From contig NZ_AMGM01000014.1 in the NCBI RefSeq assembly GCF_000298295.1, positions 1 to 64,000 on the forward strand: a stretch of DNA of 64,000 bases, given 5' to 3'. Under the pieces are notes generated by a model, which was given only the letters and a program-made list of their open reading frames with translations, had not been told where the DNA came from and did no database searches. Of this stretch, positions 27,134 to 36,404 are shown piece by piece. This DNA is from Cecembia lonarensis LW9 (lineage in GTDB: Bacteria; Bacteroidota; Bacteroidia; Cytophagales; Cyclobacteriaceae). The stretch's first letter is position 1, and each line of letters begins with the position of its first letter. The position numbers and the translations under genes were made by a program.

Positions 27134-28198
27134 ATGTTGAAAAGATTACTAGTTATATGCTTATTGATACCTCTTTCCTGCATTGATCCATACAATATCG
27201 GACTTGAGGAAGGGGAACAGCTGCTTACCGTTGAAGGGTTTATCAATACCATGCCAGGTCCGCATGTAATCAAGTTGACCCGTACAGATACCTATGGATC
27301 AGTTTTTGAAGGTTTGATCAGGCCTGTAAGACAAGCGCAGGTGATTGTGAGGGATTCAGAGGGATTGGTGACCTTTTTGGAAGAGATTGAACCAGGTGAA
27401 TACCAAACGCCAGCTGGATTTGCTGCCCGTATCGGTTTAAGCTATACCTTGCAGATTCGCTTATTGAATGGTAGAGAATATACCTCTTTCCCAGAAAGGG
27501 TCAACCCTGTGGCTCCCATTGATTCTGTTTCGATTAGAAGTGTGCAGATTGCCACCGAAAACAGATTACAGGATCGGGTAGGGGTGCAATTGGTGGCGCA
27601 TTTCAAGGATCCGGAAGAACAAAATAATTATTATTATTGGAGGACCAAGCCCGGGACTTATGTGGTGGTGGCCAATCCTGAATTATTCACCAACCCTCCC
27701 ACTCATCCTACTAATCCGAGAGGACCCAACCCAAAAGACTGCTGTGATATTTGTTATTTGACTGAAAATAACCGGCTACGGGATTTTAGCATAGCCTCAG
27801 ATGAGGACTTCAATGGGCTGGAAACTTCACAAATCATTACTTTCATTGAAGACAATGGTACCAGGTTTAGGAGAACTTTCAGAACAGAAGTGCTTCAAAT
27901 GGGCATATCTCCAGAAGCCCACCGTTTCCTTAAGTTAGTCGATCAGCAACTGAGCATTACAGGGAGTGTTTTTGATCAACCACCTGCAAATATTAGGGGA
28001 AATATGATCAGTTTAGATGATCCAAATGAACTGGTACTTGGATATTTTATTGCTGCAGATGTACAGTCTCAGGTGTTATATATCAACAACGCGGATTTGG
28101 AGTTTCGCGCAACCCCAAGAATAATTCCAGATGATTGCAGGCTGGTACCCAATGCCTCAATTAACCCTCCCCCATTTTGGAATCCACCTGCGAATTAA
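27134..28198 (+). CDS. DUF4249 domain lipoprotein
   Basis: 354 residues. LLIPLSCIDPY is a lipobox with Cys at about residue 16. The body matches DUF4249, a Bacteroidota outer-membrane family nearly always next to a TonB-dependent receptor, here the gene immediately upstream. The segment CCDICYLTENN (about 198-208) has four cysteines, probably disulfide-bonded or metal-binding. The end is proline-rich (NPPPFWNPPAN). It overlaps by 4 bases with the convergent saccharopine dehydrogenase-like gene. Confidence 0.85.
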   Translation: MLKRLLVICLLIPLSCIDPYNIGLEEGEQLLTVEGFINTMPGPHVIKLTRTDTYGSVFEGLIRPVRQAQVIVRDSEGLVTFLEEIEPGEYQTPAGFAARIGLSYTLQIRLLNGREYTSFPERVNPVAPIDSVSIRSVQIATENRLQDRVGVQLVAHFKDPEEQNNYYYWRTKPGTYVVVANPELFTNPPTHPTNPRGPNPKDCCDICYLTENNRLRDFSIASDEDFNGLETSQIITFIEDNGTRFRRTFRTEVLQMGISPEAHRFLKLVDQQLSITGSVFDQPPANIRGNMISLDDPNELVLGYFIAADVQSQVLYINNADLEFRATPRIIPDDCRLVPNASINPPPFWNPPAN

Positions 28199-29532
28199 GC
28201 CTTTTTTAATTCAGAAGTTTCTTTGAAAACAATGCCTTCCTCTTTGAGTTTTTGGAGGATTGGTTCATAGAAATCTGAAGAAATGGGCAGTTTCAGACCA
28301 GTGGCCTGGATCAATCCATCCAGGAATAAATCTATGGTAATCGCCAAGGGTAACCCCACGGTTTTGGCCATGGCGGTGTATATCTGGTCTTCTCCTTTGC
28401 ACACCAAGCTTGAGGTGATGGTTTTGATGCCAGATGGGGTTTCTACATCAAATAAGTGCTGCATGACGATCATGTCTTTGTCTTCTGGTTTGAGCGCCCA
28501 TTTCACTTCTAATAAATCCTGAAGTAGGCTAGCTGGGCTGCCCTTGGTTTTTGTCATGGGCTTATTATCTAATAAGCCAAGCCATTTTATTTTATCCAAT
28601 ATTTCTTCATTTACCCAAGGCAATAAATCCTTGATTTTTTCCTCTACCTGATTGGATTCATGGTAGGGTAAAAAAGTATTGATAAACTCCCTATAAGTAA
28701 AACCTTCCGGTAGATCCATTTCAAAAGTATCATTGGTCATTCCAAGCTGCACGAATACATCCCAGCTCCTGCAAAACCCCGCCCTTCTTAAAGTTCCCCG
28801 CAGCAGTGTCGGTATATTTTCTAAACCATAAACAGTTCTGTAAGTCAATGAATCTCTATTGGGATAACCTTCAAATTCACCAACTTCTTCAAAATGGATT
28901 TTTTCCAATCTCCTGAACAGCATGTGGTAGGGAACGTATTTGTATTTTCCATTACGGATAAATCTTGACATGCCCTGACCGGCCAATACCACATTTCTCG
29001 GGTTCCAGGTAAATTTATATTTCCATGGATTGTCTTCGCTTTCAGGGGCCAAAACCCCGCCTGTAAAGGATTTGAAGGCTACGATTTTATGTCCTTTCTT
29101 TTTTTCATCATCGATGATTTTCATAGCGGACATATGGTCAATCCCTGGGTCCAACCCACATTCATTCAAAAAAAGAAGATTGTTGGACTCAATGTCAGCT
29201 TTCATGGCTCGCAATTCTTCTGACTCATAAGATGCAGTAAAAAAATGCTTACCTAAATCAAGGCAATCTTTTGCAATTATGGGATGCATAAAAGCGGGAA
29301 GCATAGATACGATAAGGTCTGCCTCGGCAATAAACTTTCTCCTGGATTTCTCATGATCTATGGCCACTTCTATTGCTTTTCCAGCAGGATGATCTTTCAC
29401 TTTTTGCTGGGCATTTTCCAGTTGAATATCTGCTACAATTACCTGTCTTTTTTTGTCGATTGCCGAATTCAATAAATATTCAATCAGGTATGTAGAGGAT
29501 TTACCAGCTCCGAAAATCAGTATTTTTTGCAT
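28195..29532 (-). CDS. Saccharopine dehydrogenase-like oxidoreductase
   Basis: 445 residues. The Rossmann start ILIFGAGKSSTYLIEYLL and the segment LNECGLDPGIDHMSAM identify the saccharopine dehydrogenase family (Lys9-like, glutamate-forming). In bacteria such proteins act in lysine degradation or in related carboxy-amine chemistry. No lysine-ketoglutarate reductase gene is adjacent, so the substrate is not certain. It is monocistronic and convergent with the DUF4249 gene. Confidence 0.85.
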   Translation of the reverse strand: MQKILIFGAGKSSTYLIEYLLNSAIDKKRQVIVADIQLENAQQKVKDHPAGKAIEVAIDHEKSRRKFIAEADLIVSMLPAFMHPIIAKDCLDLGKHFFTASYESEELRAMKADIESNNLLFLNECGLDPGIDHMSAMKIIDDEKKKGHKIVAFKSFTGGVLAPESEDNPWKYKFTWNPRNVVLAGQGMSRFIRNGKYKYVPYHMLFRRLEKIHFEEVGEFEGYPNRDSLTYRTVYGLENIPTLLRGTLRRAGFCRSWDVFVQLGMTNDTFEMDLPEGFTYREFINTFLPYHESNQVEEKIKDLLPWVNEEILDKIKWLGLLDNKPMTKTKGSPASLLQDLLEVKWALKPEDKDMIVMQHLFDVETPSGIKTITSSLVCKGEDQIYTAMAKTVGLPLAITIDLFLDGLIQATGLKLPISSDFYEPILQKLKEEGIVFKETSELKKA

Positions 29533-29667
29533 CGCGTCAGTGATATTAAATTGAATCTACAAGTTGGTAAAAAAGTATCAGCAGCAAAAGCCAGTAGCTA
29601 TAAATTAGATTCTAGGGAACTTTCCGATTTTTTTTTCGTTAATTGAATCCCTTTTTAATGGAAAATT

Positions 29668-30150
29668 ATGCGTCAAAAGATTGAGATGAAAGTGTTTCTT
29701 GAGGTTTATCCACCTCATGAATGGTCCGATCAAGATCGGGTTTTAACAGAAATGGCCAAAGAAATCATGCATAAGGCGCATGCTCCATATTCTGATTTTT
29801 TGGTTGGTGCAGCCTTACTCTTGGACAATGGTAAAATGTTTGCTGCCAATAATCAGGAAAACGTATCTTTTCCTGTTGGCGTCTGTGCTGAAAGGGCTGT
29901 TTTAAGTTATGCTATAGGCAACTTCCCTGAATCCAGGCCCGTAAAGATCATTATTGTTGCAAAAAAGAGGGAGGCAGGAAGGTATGCCACTGTGACGCCT
30001 TGTGGCTTGTGTAGGCAAACCATCAATGAATATGAAGTGAAGTTCGATGCCCCTATTCAGATCATGATGTTAAGTCCTAACGGTGATCTCTTATTGGCAC
30101 AAAGCATTGAGGCCTTGTTGCCCTTTAGATTCAACGATTTAAATGCCTAA
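29668..30150 (+). CDS. cdd: Cytidine deaminase
   Basis: Converts cytidine or deoxycytidine to uridine in pyrimidine salvage. 160 residues. Zinc-binding and catalytic motifs are CAERAVL (Cys, Glu) and PCGLCRQ (two Cys), and YSDFLVGAALL is the substrate loop. The N-terminus is a little longer than in E. coli-type short forms; the ATG at 29686 is an alternative start. Its stop overlaps the next start (TAATG). Confidence 0.93.
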   Translation: MRQKIEMKVFLEVYPPHEWSDQDRVLTEMAKEIMHKAHAPYSDFLVGAALLLDNGKMFAANNQENVSFPVGVCAERAVLSYAIGNFPESRPVKIIIVAKKREAGRYATVTPCGLCRQTINEYEVKFDAPIQIMMLSPNGDLLLAQSIEALLPFRFNDLNA

Positions 30151-30797
30151 TGAAAAACATTGTCAGATACGAACACCAAGCCCATTATCGGCTATCTCAT
30201 TTGGTGAACAGAAAGGAAGAAGAAATCCTATTTGCTTTACATGGATATGGGCAACTTTCGGAATATTTTCTTAAAAAACTACGTCCCATCTTCAGTGATG
30301 AACGATTGATCGTAGTTCCTGAAGCCACCAATTATGCGTATTTGGAGGGGTTTTCCGGTCGGGTAGGGTCTAACTGGATGACCAAACATGAAAGGGAATC
30401 AGCCATAGCAAACAATATTAATTATCTTAATACCCTCTTGGAGGCTATTTTGGTTAAGTACACCCATAAACCTCTCTTAAAAGTACTTGGCTTTTCACAG
30501 GGGGCAGCTACTGCTACAAGATGGGTGAGTCAGCTTGAATATCCGGTCAAAACTTTGGTGTTGTGGGGCGGCGGGTTTGCCCATGATTTACATCCCGTCA
30601 CAACAGCTCAGAAATTGAATGGTAGCAAATGTTATCTCGCAATAGGTGATAAGGATGAAATCATTACCCAGGAATCCTTAGAAAAGCAGGAAGCCCTGAT
30701 CAGTGCTTTAGGCGTTACTGCCGACAAAGTAAGTTATTCAGGAGGACATGATTTGGATATCAGTGTATTGGAAAGTCTGATTGAGGAAAATAAATAG
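30150..30797 (+). CDS. Alpha/beta hydrolase, phospholipase/carboxylesterase-like
   Basis: 215 residues. LFALHGYGQ supplies the oxyanion hole, GFSQGA holds the nucleophile S116, and GDKDEI and GGHDLD carry the likely Asp and His of the triad. This matches the small carboxylesterase (Abhydrolase_2) family. It has no signal peptide, so it is cytoplasmic. It is translationally coupled to cdd by TAATG. The substrate is unknown. Confidence 0.83.
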   Translation: MKNIVRYEHQAHYRLSHLVNRKEEEILFALHGYGQLSEYFLKKLRPIFSDERLIVVPEATNYAYLEGFSGRVGSNWMTKHERESAIANNINYLNTLLEAILVKYTHKPLLKVLGFSQGAATATRWVSQLEYPVKTLVLWGGGFAHDLHPVTTAQKLNGSKCYLAIGDKDEIITQESLEKQEALISALGVTADKVSYSGGHDLDISVLESLIEENK

Positions 30798-30875
30798 ACT
30801 CAACTGAGTCGAAAAAAGAGTTTGATTTTAATTGACAGATAGTTAATTTTCTCAAAATTTTATGATTTGTTTCAA

Positions 30876-31316
30876 ATGCTAACCCTATCTGAAAAAGAAG
30901 TTGAAAATATAGCGGCTCAGCTGCTTAAAGGGATGATCTGTTTTTACCAGTTGGATAAGAAAAAAATTCATCACTTACCAGACGACGAGGATTATTTCAA
31001 TTATGACCTTACTCCAGAGGAAGAGGACATTTTGGATGAAATAGATGATAATCCGGAGAATTATGCAGAGTTCACCAAAATGGAGCCTGCACAGGAACAT
31101 CAAATGATGGAAACTTTTGCAGACAGGATTGTCAAAGAAAGGAATTTTCAGGATGATTTATTCAATGCACTCAGTAAGCCTAAAGCAGCTACAGCATTTA
31201 AGTTTTTAATAGACAGCTCGGGTAAATACAGAGACAAATGGATTTCCTACAGACTGGATAAATACAAAGACTGGATAAAGGAGCAGGTAGATAGCTTCAA
31301 TTATGCCGAGGAATAA
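30876..31316 (+). CDS. UPF0158 family protein
   Basis: 146 residues, very acidic in the first half (DDEDYFNYDLTPEEEDILDEID). The layout (an acidic middle, then MMETFADRI, then GKYRDKWISYRLDKYKDWIKEQ) matches UPF0158. The function is unknown. A TTG three codons earlier is also open, but the ATG is preferred. A perfect hairpin terminator follows 4 bases after the stop. Confidence 0.78.
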   Translation: MLTLSEKEVENIAAQLLKGMICFYQLDKKKIHHLPDDEDYFNYDLTPEEEDILDEIDDNPENYAEFTKMEPAQEHQMMETFADRIVKERNFQDDLFNALSKPKAATAFKFLIDSSGKYRDKWISYRLDKYKDWIKEQVDSFNYAEE

Positions 31317-31355
31317 AAAAGTGGCTGTCCCTATTTATAAGACAGCCACTTTTTT
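31315..31355. terminator. Bidirectional intrinsic terminator
   Basis: GTGGCTGTC (31321-31329) pairs perfectly with GACAGCCAC (31341-31349). A-runs on the left and T-runs on the right make it work in both directions: for the UPF0158 gene and for the convergent ABC permease. Confidence 0.9.
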
Positions 31356-31435
31356 ATTCTGGCAGGTATCTGAATCAAATTTCATATAGCCAAGTCTCAG
31401 GTCCTTCATTTCACTTATGATACAAGCTCTTTGTT

Positions 31436-32743
31436 TTAATCTGATTTGACCCATTTCCATATTGTTTTGTAGTTTACCTTTGTACCATGAATCAGTATGC
31501 CAATGCGATAGATTTTTCCAGCCAGCCAGGTAGTGCAAATAAATCCCGTGATGAGCAGGCCAATTGATAATAATAGCTCTGAAAAAGGGATTCCATAGCT
31601 TGCTCTGCCCATCATGGCAATTGGTGAAGTCAGTGGTATGATGGAAAGCCAAAACGATGCATTGCTATTGGGATCATCCAAAACAAAGATGAATAAACCC
31701 ATATAGGCAATAAGAAGTGGTATTGTGATGGGTAACATGAATTGCTGAGCTTCTGATGGTGCATCTATTGCAGCTCCAATGGCGGCGAATAAAGCACCAT
31801 ATAGTAGATAACCACCAAGAAAATAAAAAATAAAAGTCATGATCAACTGAAAGAAGTTGATACTTTGAAGTACCATAAAGGTTTGGTAAACATTATTATC
31901 GGGGTACATCTGTCCGCTTAACTCAGGACTACCTAACTCCATCAGTTGCTGTTGTGGCATTTGGAGTCCTAAGTAGCCCATTACAAAAGCAGAAAGTGAA
32001 CCTATTAGAACTATCCATATTAAAAACTGGGTAAGACCAACAGCACCGATCCCTATGATTTTACCCAACATCAACTGAAAAGGCCGGATAGAAGAAACCA
32101 ATATTTCGATGATTCTGCTTGATTTTTCTTCTATTACCCCCTGCATAATCTGGTTACCATAGATAAAAATGAAAATATAAATCAGTATACCTGAGATGAA
32201 GCCGATAATATAGTTTACAGAGGCATCAGAGATTTTTTCTTCTCCTGAAATGTCAAGCGTCACCGTTTGAAGTGTCACTTTAGTTCTGTATGCATCCAAA
32301 ACATCTGGGTCTATGCCAGCTTCAAAAAGCTTCTGTTCCTCTATTCTTCTTTTTAAACTATTTTCTATGAAGGTTCTTAGGCCGATGCTAGGTGTGGTGC
32401 TGCTGTAAAATGTGATTCCGGAAGGATTGGAAAGGTCCAAGGAGGGAATATGGATCGCGCCAAATCTTTCCCCATCCCTAACCATTCTCTTGGCCTCCTC
32501 AAAAGATGTATTGGAAAAGGAAAAGGCATATTGTTCTGAGCTTTCAATGAAAAAAAGGTTATTTTCATCTACTACTTCAATTATACTTAAATAGAGACGG
32601 TCCACATCATCCAACGCTATCCAAATGAAAATCCCCATTATGGCAGGAAAAATCAAAGGCGTCAGCAAGGTGGCCAAAAGAAAGGATTTTTTCTGTACTC
32701 TGGAAAGGTATTCTCTTTTGATGACAAGCCAAACTTTATCCAT
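31436..32743 (-). CDS. ABC-2 type transporter permease (NatB-like)
   Basis: 435 residues from ATG 32743. One membrane helix near the N-terminus (about 20-42), a large extracytoplasmic domain, then five or six C-terminal helices: the layout of sodium-exporter permease NatB and related ABC-2 exporters. It overlaps the ATPase gene by 8 bases and so forms an exporter with it. An in-frame upstream extension of 26 codons runs inside the ATPase gene and is not used. The exported substrate is unknown. Confidence 0.85.
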   Translation of the reverse strand: MDKVWLVIKREYLSRVQKKSFLLATLLTPLIFPAIMGIFIWIALDDVDRLYLSIIEVVDENNLFFIESSEQYAFSFSNTSFEEAKRMVRDGERFGAIHIPSLDLSNPSGITFYSSTTPSIGLRTFIENSLKRRIEEQKLFEAGIDPDVLDAYRTKVTLQTVTLDISGEEKISDASVNYIIGFISGILIYIFIFIYGNQIMQGVIEEKSSRIIEILVSSIRPFQLMLGKIIGIGAVGLTQFLIWIVLIGSLSAFVMGYLGLQMPQQQLMELGSPELSGQMYPDNNVYQTFMVLQSINFFQLIMTFIFYFLGGYLLYGALFAAIGAAIDAPSEAQQFMLPITIPLLIAYMGLFIFVLDDPNSNASFWLSIIPLTSPIAMMGRASYGIPFSELLLSIGLLITGFICTTWLAGKIYRIGILIHGTKVNYKTIWKWVKSD

Positions 32744-33638
32744 TTTCGTGCATTTTAACCTGTTGGATAAATATTTCCTCCATGCTAGGCAGAATTTCTT
32801 TAAAGCCGACAATCTCCCCAATCCCTAAAGCTTGTTGTAGCAGCTCATTGACCTTGCCTTCTTCAATGAGTATATGGTAGGAATGATACTCGCCGCTTTC
32901 CATGCAGTGCCATGTCGCTGGGACATTCAAAGTGTCAGGGTTTTTAATTTTCAACTCAAATGTATTGGTCCTGAACTGATTTTTTACTGATTTTAGTTTA
33001 CCCGAAAGTATTTTTTCAGATTTATTAAACATGGCGATCTCATCACAGAGAAGTTCAACAGATTCCATTCTATGGGTGGACAATAAAATTGTAACTCCTT
33101 TTTCTTTTAATGAAAGGATTTCATTTTTGATAAGTTCAGCATTAACGGGGTCAAAACCTGAAAAAGGTTCGTCCAAGATCAGAAGTTCCGGTTCATGAAG
33201 TACGGCAGAGATAAACTGTACTTTTTGAGCCATACCCTTAGAAAGATCGTCAATGCGCTTGTGTTTCCAATGGCTGATTTCCAACCTTTCCAGCCAAGCC
33301 TCTACTTTATTTTTAGTCTCCTCAGAAGACAGACCTTTTAATCTTGTGAAATAGATCAATTGGTCCCAAACCTTCATTTTTTTGTATAGCCCCCTTTCTT
33401 CGGGCAGATAGCCTATATTCTTTATGTGGGTTCTTTTTAATGGCTGGTTTTTAAACAGTACTTCTCCGGAGTCTTGGTCAATAATCTGATTGATTATGCG
33501 GATCAATGTTGTTTTACCAGCACCGTTTGGCCCCAAAACGCCAAAAATACCACCTGAAGGGATAGATAGGTTGACATTGCTTAACGCTTTGTTATTTCCG
33601 TAAGATTTGTTGAGTTGCTGAATTTCTAAAATGTTCAA
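32736..33638 (-). CDS. ABC transporter ATPase (NatA-like)
   Basis: 300 residues. Walker A GPNGAGKTT near residue 39, signature DLSKGMAQK, Walker B LLILDEPFSGFDP. The domain order and the C-terminal extension resemble NatA of the sodium efflux system. The start is a TTG (MNILEIQQLN); no ATG is near. It works with the permease downstream. Confidence 0.9.
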   Translation of the reverse strand: MNILEIQQLNKSYGNNKALSNVNLSIPSGGIFGVLGPNGAGKTTLIRIINQIIDQDSGEVLFKNQPLKRTHIKNIGYLPEERGLYKKMKVWDQLIYFTRLKGLSSEETKNKVEAWLERLEISHWKHKRIDDLSKGMAQKVQFISAVLHEPELLILDEPFSGFDPVNAELIKNEILSLKEKGVTILLSTHRMESVELLCDEIAMFNKSEKILSGKLKSVKNQFRTNTFELKIKNPDTLNVPATWHCMESGEYHSYHILIEEGKVNELLQQALGIGEIVGFKEILPSMEEIFIQQVKMHENG

Positions 33639-33677
33639 AGCCTTGGTATTTGGCTAAAATTAATAAAAGTTCTGAAA

Positions 33678-34565
33678 TTATCGGATAGTGACTGATCCGA
33701 CAGAGACATCTATCATCAAGCTTAATAGATTTTCAGCTTTTTCATCGTAGGACTTGTTTACATAGGTTTTGTTTCCAATGTCTTTCCAGTGTTTTGGAAT
33801 TGAAGTCCTGCACATGGCAGTGGATTTAATTTTGACAATGGCAGGCTGATTTTCGTTGGGTAATTGTAAGTCAACTTTTCCTGCTCCAACCGTAGCGTAG
33901 ATCTGACTTGATTCCGGCATGCTTTCTGAAAAATTCAAATTTAAACTTCCGTAATTTGCCTCAAACAACATGTATTTGGCGTTGGTTAAATTGAGATGGT
34001 TGGCCTGGAGGGTTCCCATATTGATGCTGATATGCATGGTATCCATCTTGACAGAATTGGCCTTCTTTTTACTATAATCTAATGTGATATCAGCACTTGC
34101 TGATTTTATATGGCAATTGGATATTGGTAATTGGGATAGGTCAAAGTGTGCTTTTCCAATCCCAAATTGAAAATTAAGCGCGTATAGGTAATTGGAATTC
34201 AGATTTACTGTCCATTTGTGATCAAAGTCATCATTTTGTGACGAAAATAATTTATATGAAAGGCTTTTACCTAAATTTTCAGACTCTACATTGCGGTGGA
34301 TAAGTTCTGAATACAATACCTGATCTTTTATATTATGGCTAAAATCAGGGAGAATATTCACCTTAGATAACTCACAGTTAATTTTAATAGGTGAATCGTC
34401 TATATGTCTGACGATTTTTGAAGTTCCTTTGTAGATATTGAAATCAACTTGCACTAAGCTGAACCCATACTTTTCTTCTACCTTGAACTCTTTGGTCAGC
34501 TGTGCCCAGGTGTTAGCCTGCCAACCAAAAAAAAGACATAATAGTAGGGATAATCTATTTAACAT
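33678..34565 (-). CDS. Exported protein with adhesin/DUF4097-like beta-helix region
   Basis: 295 residues with a signal peptide ending WAQ (about residue 22). The middle is built of short repeating strands (SNCHIKSASADITLDYS, HISINMGTLQANHLNLTNA, YMLFEANYGSLNLNF), as in DUF4097-type putative adhesin domains. There are no catalytic motifs. It lies 40 bases upstream of the ABC exporter on the same strand. Function unknown; family assignment is moderate. Confidence 0.55.
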   Translation of the reverse strand: MLNRLSLLLCLFFGWQANTWAQLTKEFKVEEKYGFSLVQVDFNIYKGTSKIVRHIDDSPIKINCELSKVNILPDFSHNIKDQVLYSELIHRNVESENLGKSLSYKLFSSQNDDFDHKWTVNLNSNYLYALNFQFGIGKAHFDLSQLPISNCHIKSASADITLDYSKKKANSVKMDTMHISINMGTLQANHLNLTNAKYMLFEANYGSLNLNFSESMPESSQIYATVGAGKVDLQLPNENQPAIVKIKSTAMCRTSIPKHWKDIGNKTYVNKSYDEKAENLLSLMIDVSVGSVTIR

Positions 34566-34610
34566 ACGGATTGATTACGTCTTACATCCCAAAAGGTTTA
34601 TTATCCCCAT

Positions 34611-34636
34611 AAAAAAAGCCGGAATTTACTCCGGCT
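34611..34636 (-). terminator. Intrinsic terminator of the grpE-dnaJ operon
   Basis: AGCCGGA (34617-34623) pairs with TCCGGCT (34630-34636). A run of seven A at 34611-34617 gives the minus-strand U-run. It lies 9 bases past the dnaJ stop. Confidence 0.85.
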
Positions 34637-34644
34637 CCAAATAT

Positions 34645-35751
34645 TTAAAAGAATTCTTTCATTTTATCGAAGAAACTTTTTTCTCCTGACCCTGGATCAG
34701 GCTTGAAATTATCTGAGTTCCTCAAAGCTTCCAAACTTTGCTTTTCCTCCTTGGATAATTGTTTAGGCACCCATACGTTGACATGAATCAGCTGATCTCC
34801 TTTATGATAGCCATTAATGTCTTTTATACCCTTACCTTTGAGTCTTAGTATTTTTCCGGACTGAGTTCCGGGGTCAACCTTTATTTTTACCTTTCCATCT
34901 ATGGTGGGTACTTCTATCTGCGATCCTAATGCAGCATCGATGAAACTGATGTAAAGGTCATATACTACATTATTGCCATCTCTTTGAAGAACATTATCTT
35001 CAATTTCTTCAATAACAATCAATAAATCTCCTGGAATACCACCTGCGGTTTCATTCCCTTTCCCTGACATGCTCAACTGCATACCATCTGCGACACCTGC
35101 AGGAATATTGATGGGTATGATCTCCTCTTTTAAGATAAGACCCCTGCCATCTGCTTCAGCAGGTTTTTTGTCAACAATCTGACCATTCCCTCCGCAGGCA
35201 TGACAGGTGCTGGCCGAAACCATTTGACCAAGCATGGTATTGACTACTTTTTTGATCTGACCAGAGCCTTGGCAGGTAGTACATGTTTTGAAAGTTACTC
35301 CGTCAGCCAATACCTGACGTTTTACTTTGATTTTCTTTTCAACCCCATTGGCTATCTCTTTAAGATTCAATTTAAGCTTTACCCTAAGGTTGGTGCCTTT
35401 TTTGGTTCTTCTTCCTCCTCGTCCTCCTCCGAAAAAAGAATCGAATCCACCACCACCGAAAATATCGCCAAATTGAGAGAATATGTCTTCCATATTCATA
35501 CCTCCACCACCAAATCCACCATTACCACCCAGGCCTTGGTGACCAAATTGGTCATAGCGTTGACGTTTTTCAGCATTGCTGAGGACTTCATAGGCCTCCG
35601 CTGCCTCCTTGAACTTTTCTTCGGCCTCTGGGTTGTCCGGGTTTTTGTCTGGATGGTATTGGATAGCCAGTTTTCTATAGGCTTTTTTTATTTCCTCGGG
35701 AGAAGCCCCCTTAGAAACTCCTAAAACCTCGTAATAATCTCTTTTCGCCAT
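34645..35751 (-). CDS. dnaJ: Chaperone DnaJ with a reduced zinc domain
   Basis: 368 residues, co-chaperone of DnaK. J domain about 1-70 with HPD at 33-35; glycine/phenylalanine-rich linker about 70-120; then the cysteine domain; C-terminal substrate domains. Typical DnaJ has four CxxCxGxG repeats forming two zinc sites. Here only two remain: CTTCQGSG (157-164) and CHACGGNG (183-190). The first and fourth repeats are replaced by non-cysteine sequence (LADGVTFKT and KPAEADGRG), so only zinc site II can form. It lies 9 bases downstream of grpE. Confidence 0.95.
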   Translation of the reverse strand: MAKRDYYEVLGVSKGASPEEIKKAYRKLAIQYHPDKNPDNPEAEEKFKEAAEAYEVLSNAEKRQRYDQFGHQGLGGNGGFGGGGMNMEDIFSQFGDIFGGGGFDSFFGGGRGGRRTKKGTNLRVKLKLNLKEIANGVEKKIKVKRQVLADGVTFKTCTTCQGSGQIKKVVNTMLGQMVSASTCHACGGNGQIVDKKPAEADGRGLILKEEIIPINIPAGVADGMQLSMSGKGNETAGGIPGDLLIVIEEIEDNVLQRDGNNVVYDLYISFIDAALGSQIEVPTIDGKVKIKVDPGTQSGKILRLKGKGIKDINGYHKGDQLIHVNVWVPKQLSKEEKQSLEALRNSDNFKPDPGSGEKSFFDKMKEFF

Positions 35752-35760
35752 GATATTATA

Positions 35761-36333
35761 TTATGCTCCTGTTACTACTTTCGCGTAGCGGATTACCTTG
35801 TCGCCCAAAGTATACCCTTTTTCCACAACGTCTATAACCTTACCTTTTAGTTCGTCATTTGGAGCTGGGATTTGGGTAATAGCTTCCTGTGTATCTGCAT
35901 TAAATGGATTCCCTATTAAGTCATCCATTACCTTCACACCTTTATTTTCTAATGTTTTGATCAACTTATAGAAAACCAGCTGATTACCCTCTCTGACTTT
36001 TGTGGCATCTTCTTCTTTTTCGTTGGCCTTGAAAGCCCTTTCAAAATCATCAATAATAGGAAGTATTTCCCGAATCAGATCTTCAGATGCCGTGGTGATA
36101 AGGTCTAAACGCTCCTTTGCAGTTCTTCTTCTGTAATTTTCAAATTCTGAGTATAATCTGAGGTACTTATCTTTTAACTCTTTTACTTCGATTTCTAACT
36201 TTTCTTCCACTGATGATGTAATTGTGTCTTTTGGATTTATTGCTTCTGCTTGGGAAGCATCCAAGTCACCCTGTTTCACATCTTGCTCCTGAGAAGTGGT
36301 TTGCTCTTCATTCATGATTTCTTTCTCACTCAT
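35761..36333 (-). CDS. grpE: Nucleotide exchange factor GrpE
   Basis: 190 residues from the ATG at 36333; an in-frame TTG three codons earlier is ignored. The acidic N-terminus (about 1-45) leads into a long coiled coil with KYLRLYSEFENYRRRTAKER, the family hallmark, and a C-terminal beta domain ending GYTLGDKVIRYAKVVTG. It releases ADP from DnaK. It forms an operon with dnaJ; dnaK is not in the window. Confidence 0.95.
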   Translation of the reverse strand: MSEKEIMNEEQTTSQEQDVKQGDLDASQAEAINPKDTITSSVEEKLEIEVKELKDKYLRLYSEFENYRRRTAKERLDLITTASEDLIREILPIIDDFERAFKANEKEEDATKVREGNQLVFYKLIKTLENKGVKVMDDLIGNPFNADTQEAITQIPAPNDELKGKVIDVVEKGYTLGDKVIRYAKVVTGA

Positions 36334-36404
36334 CTTGATCAAAATTTAATATCTATCAGTAATCAATAAATTTGCCAGTAGCGTTTTCCTGACAAACTGA
36401 CACT

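Noticed and set aside
35200-35724. Open frame of 174 codons on the plus strand
   Set aside because: Antisense to dnaJ; serine- and phenylalanine-rich product is a shadow of the glycine-rich linker.
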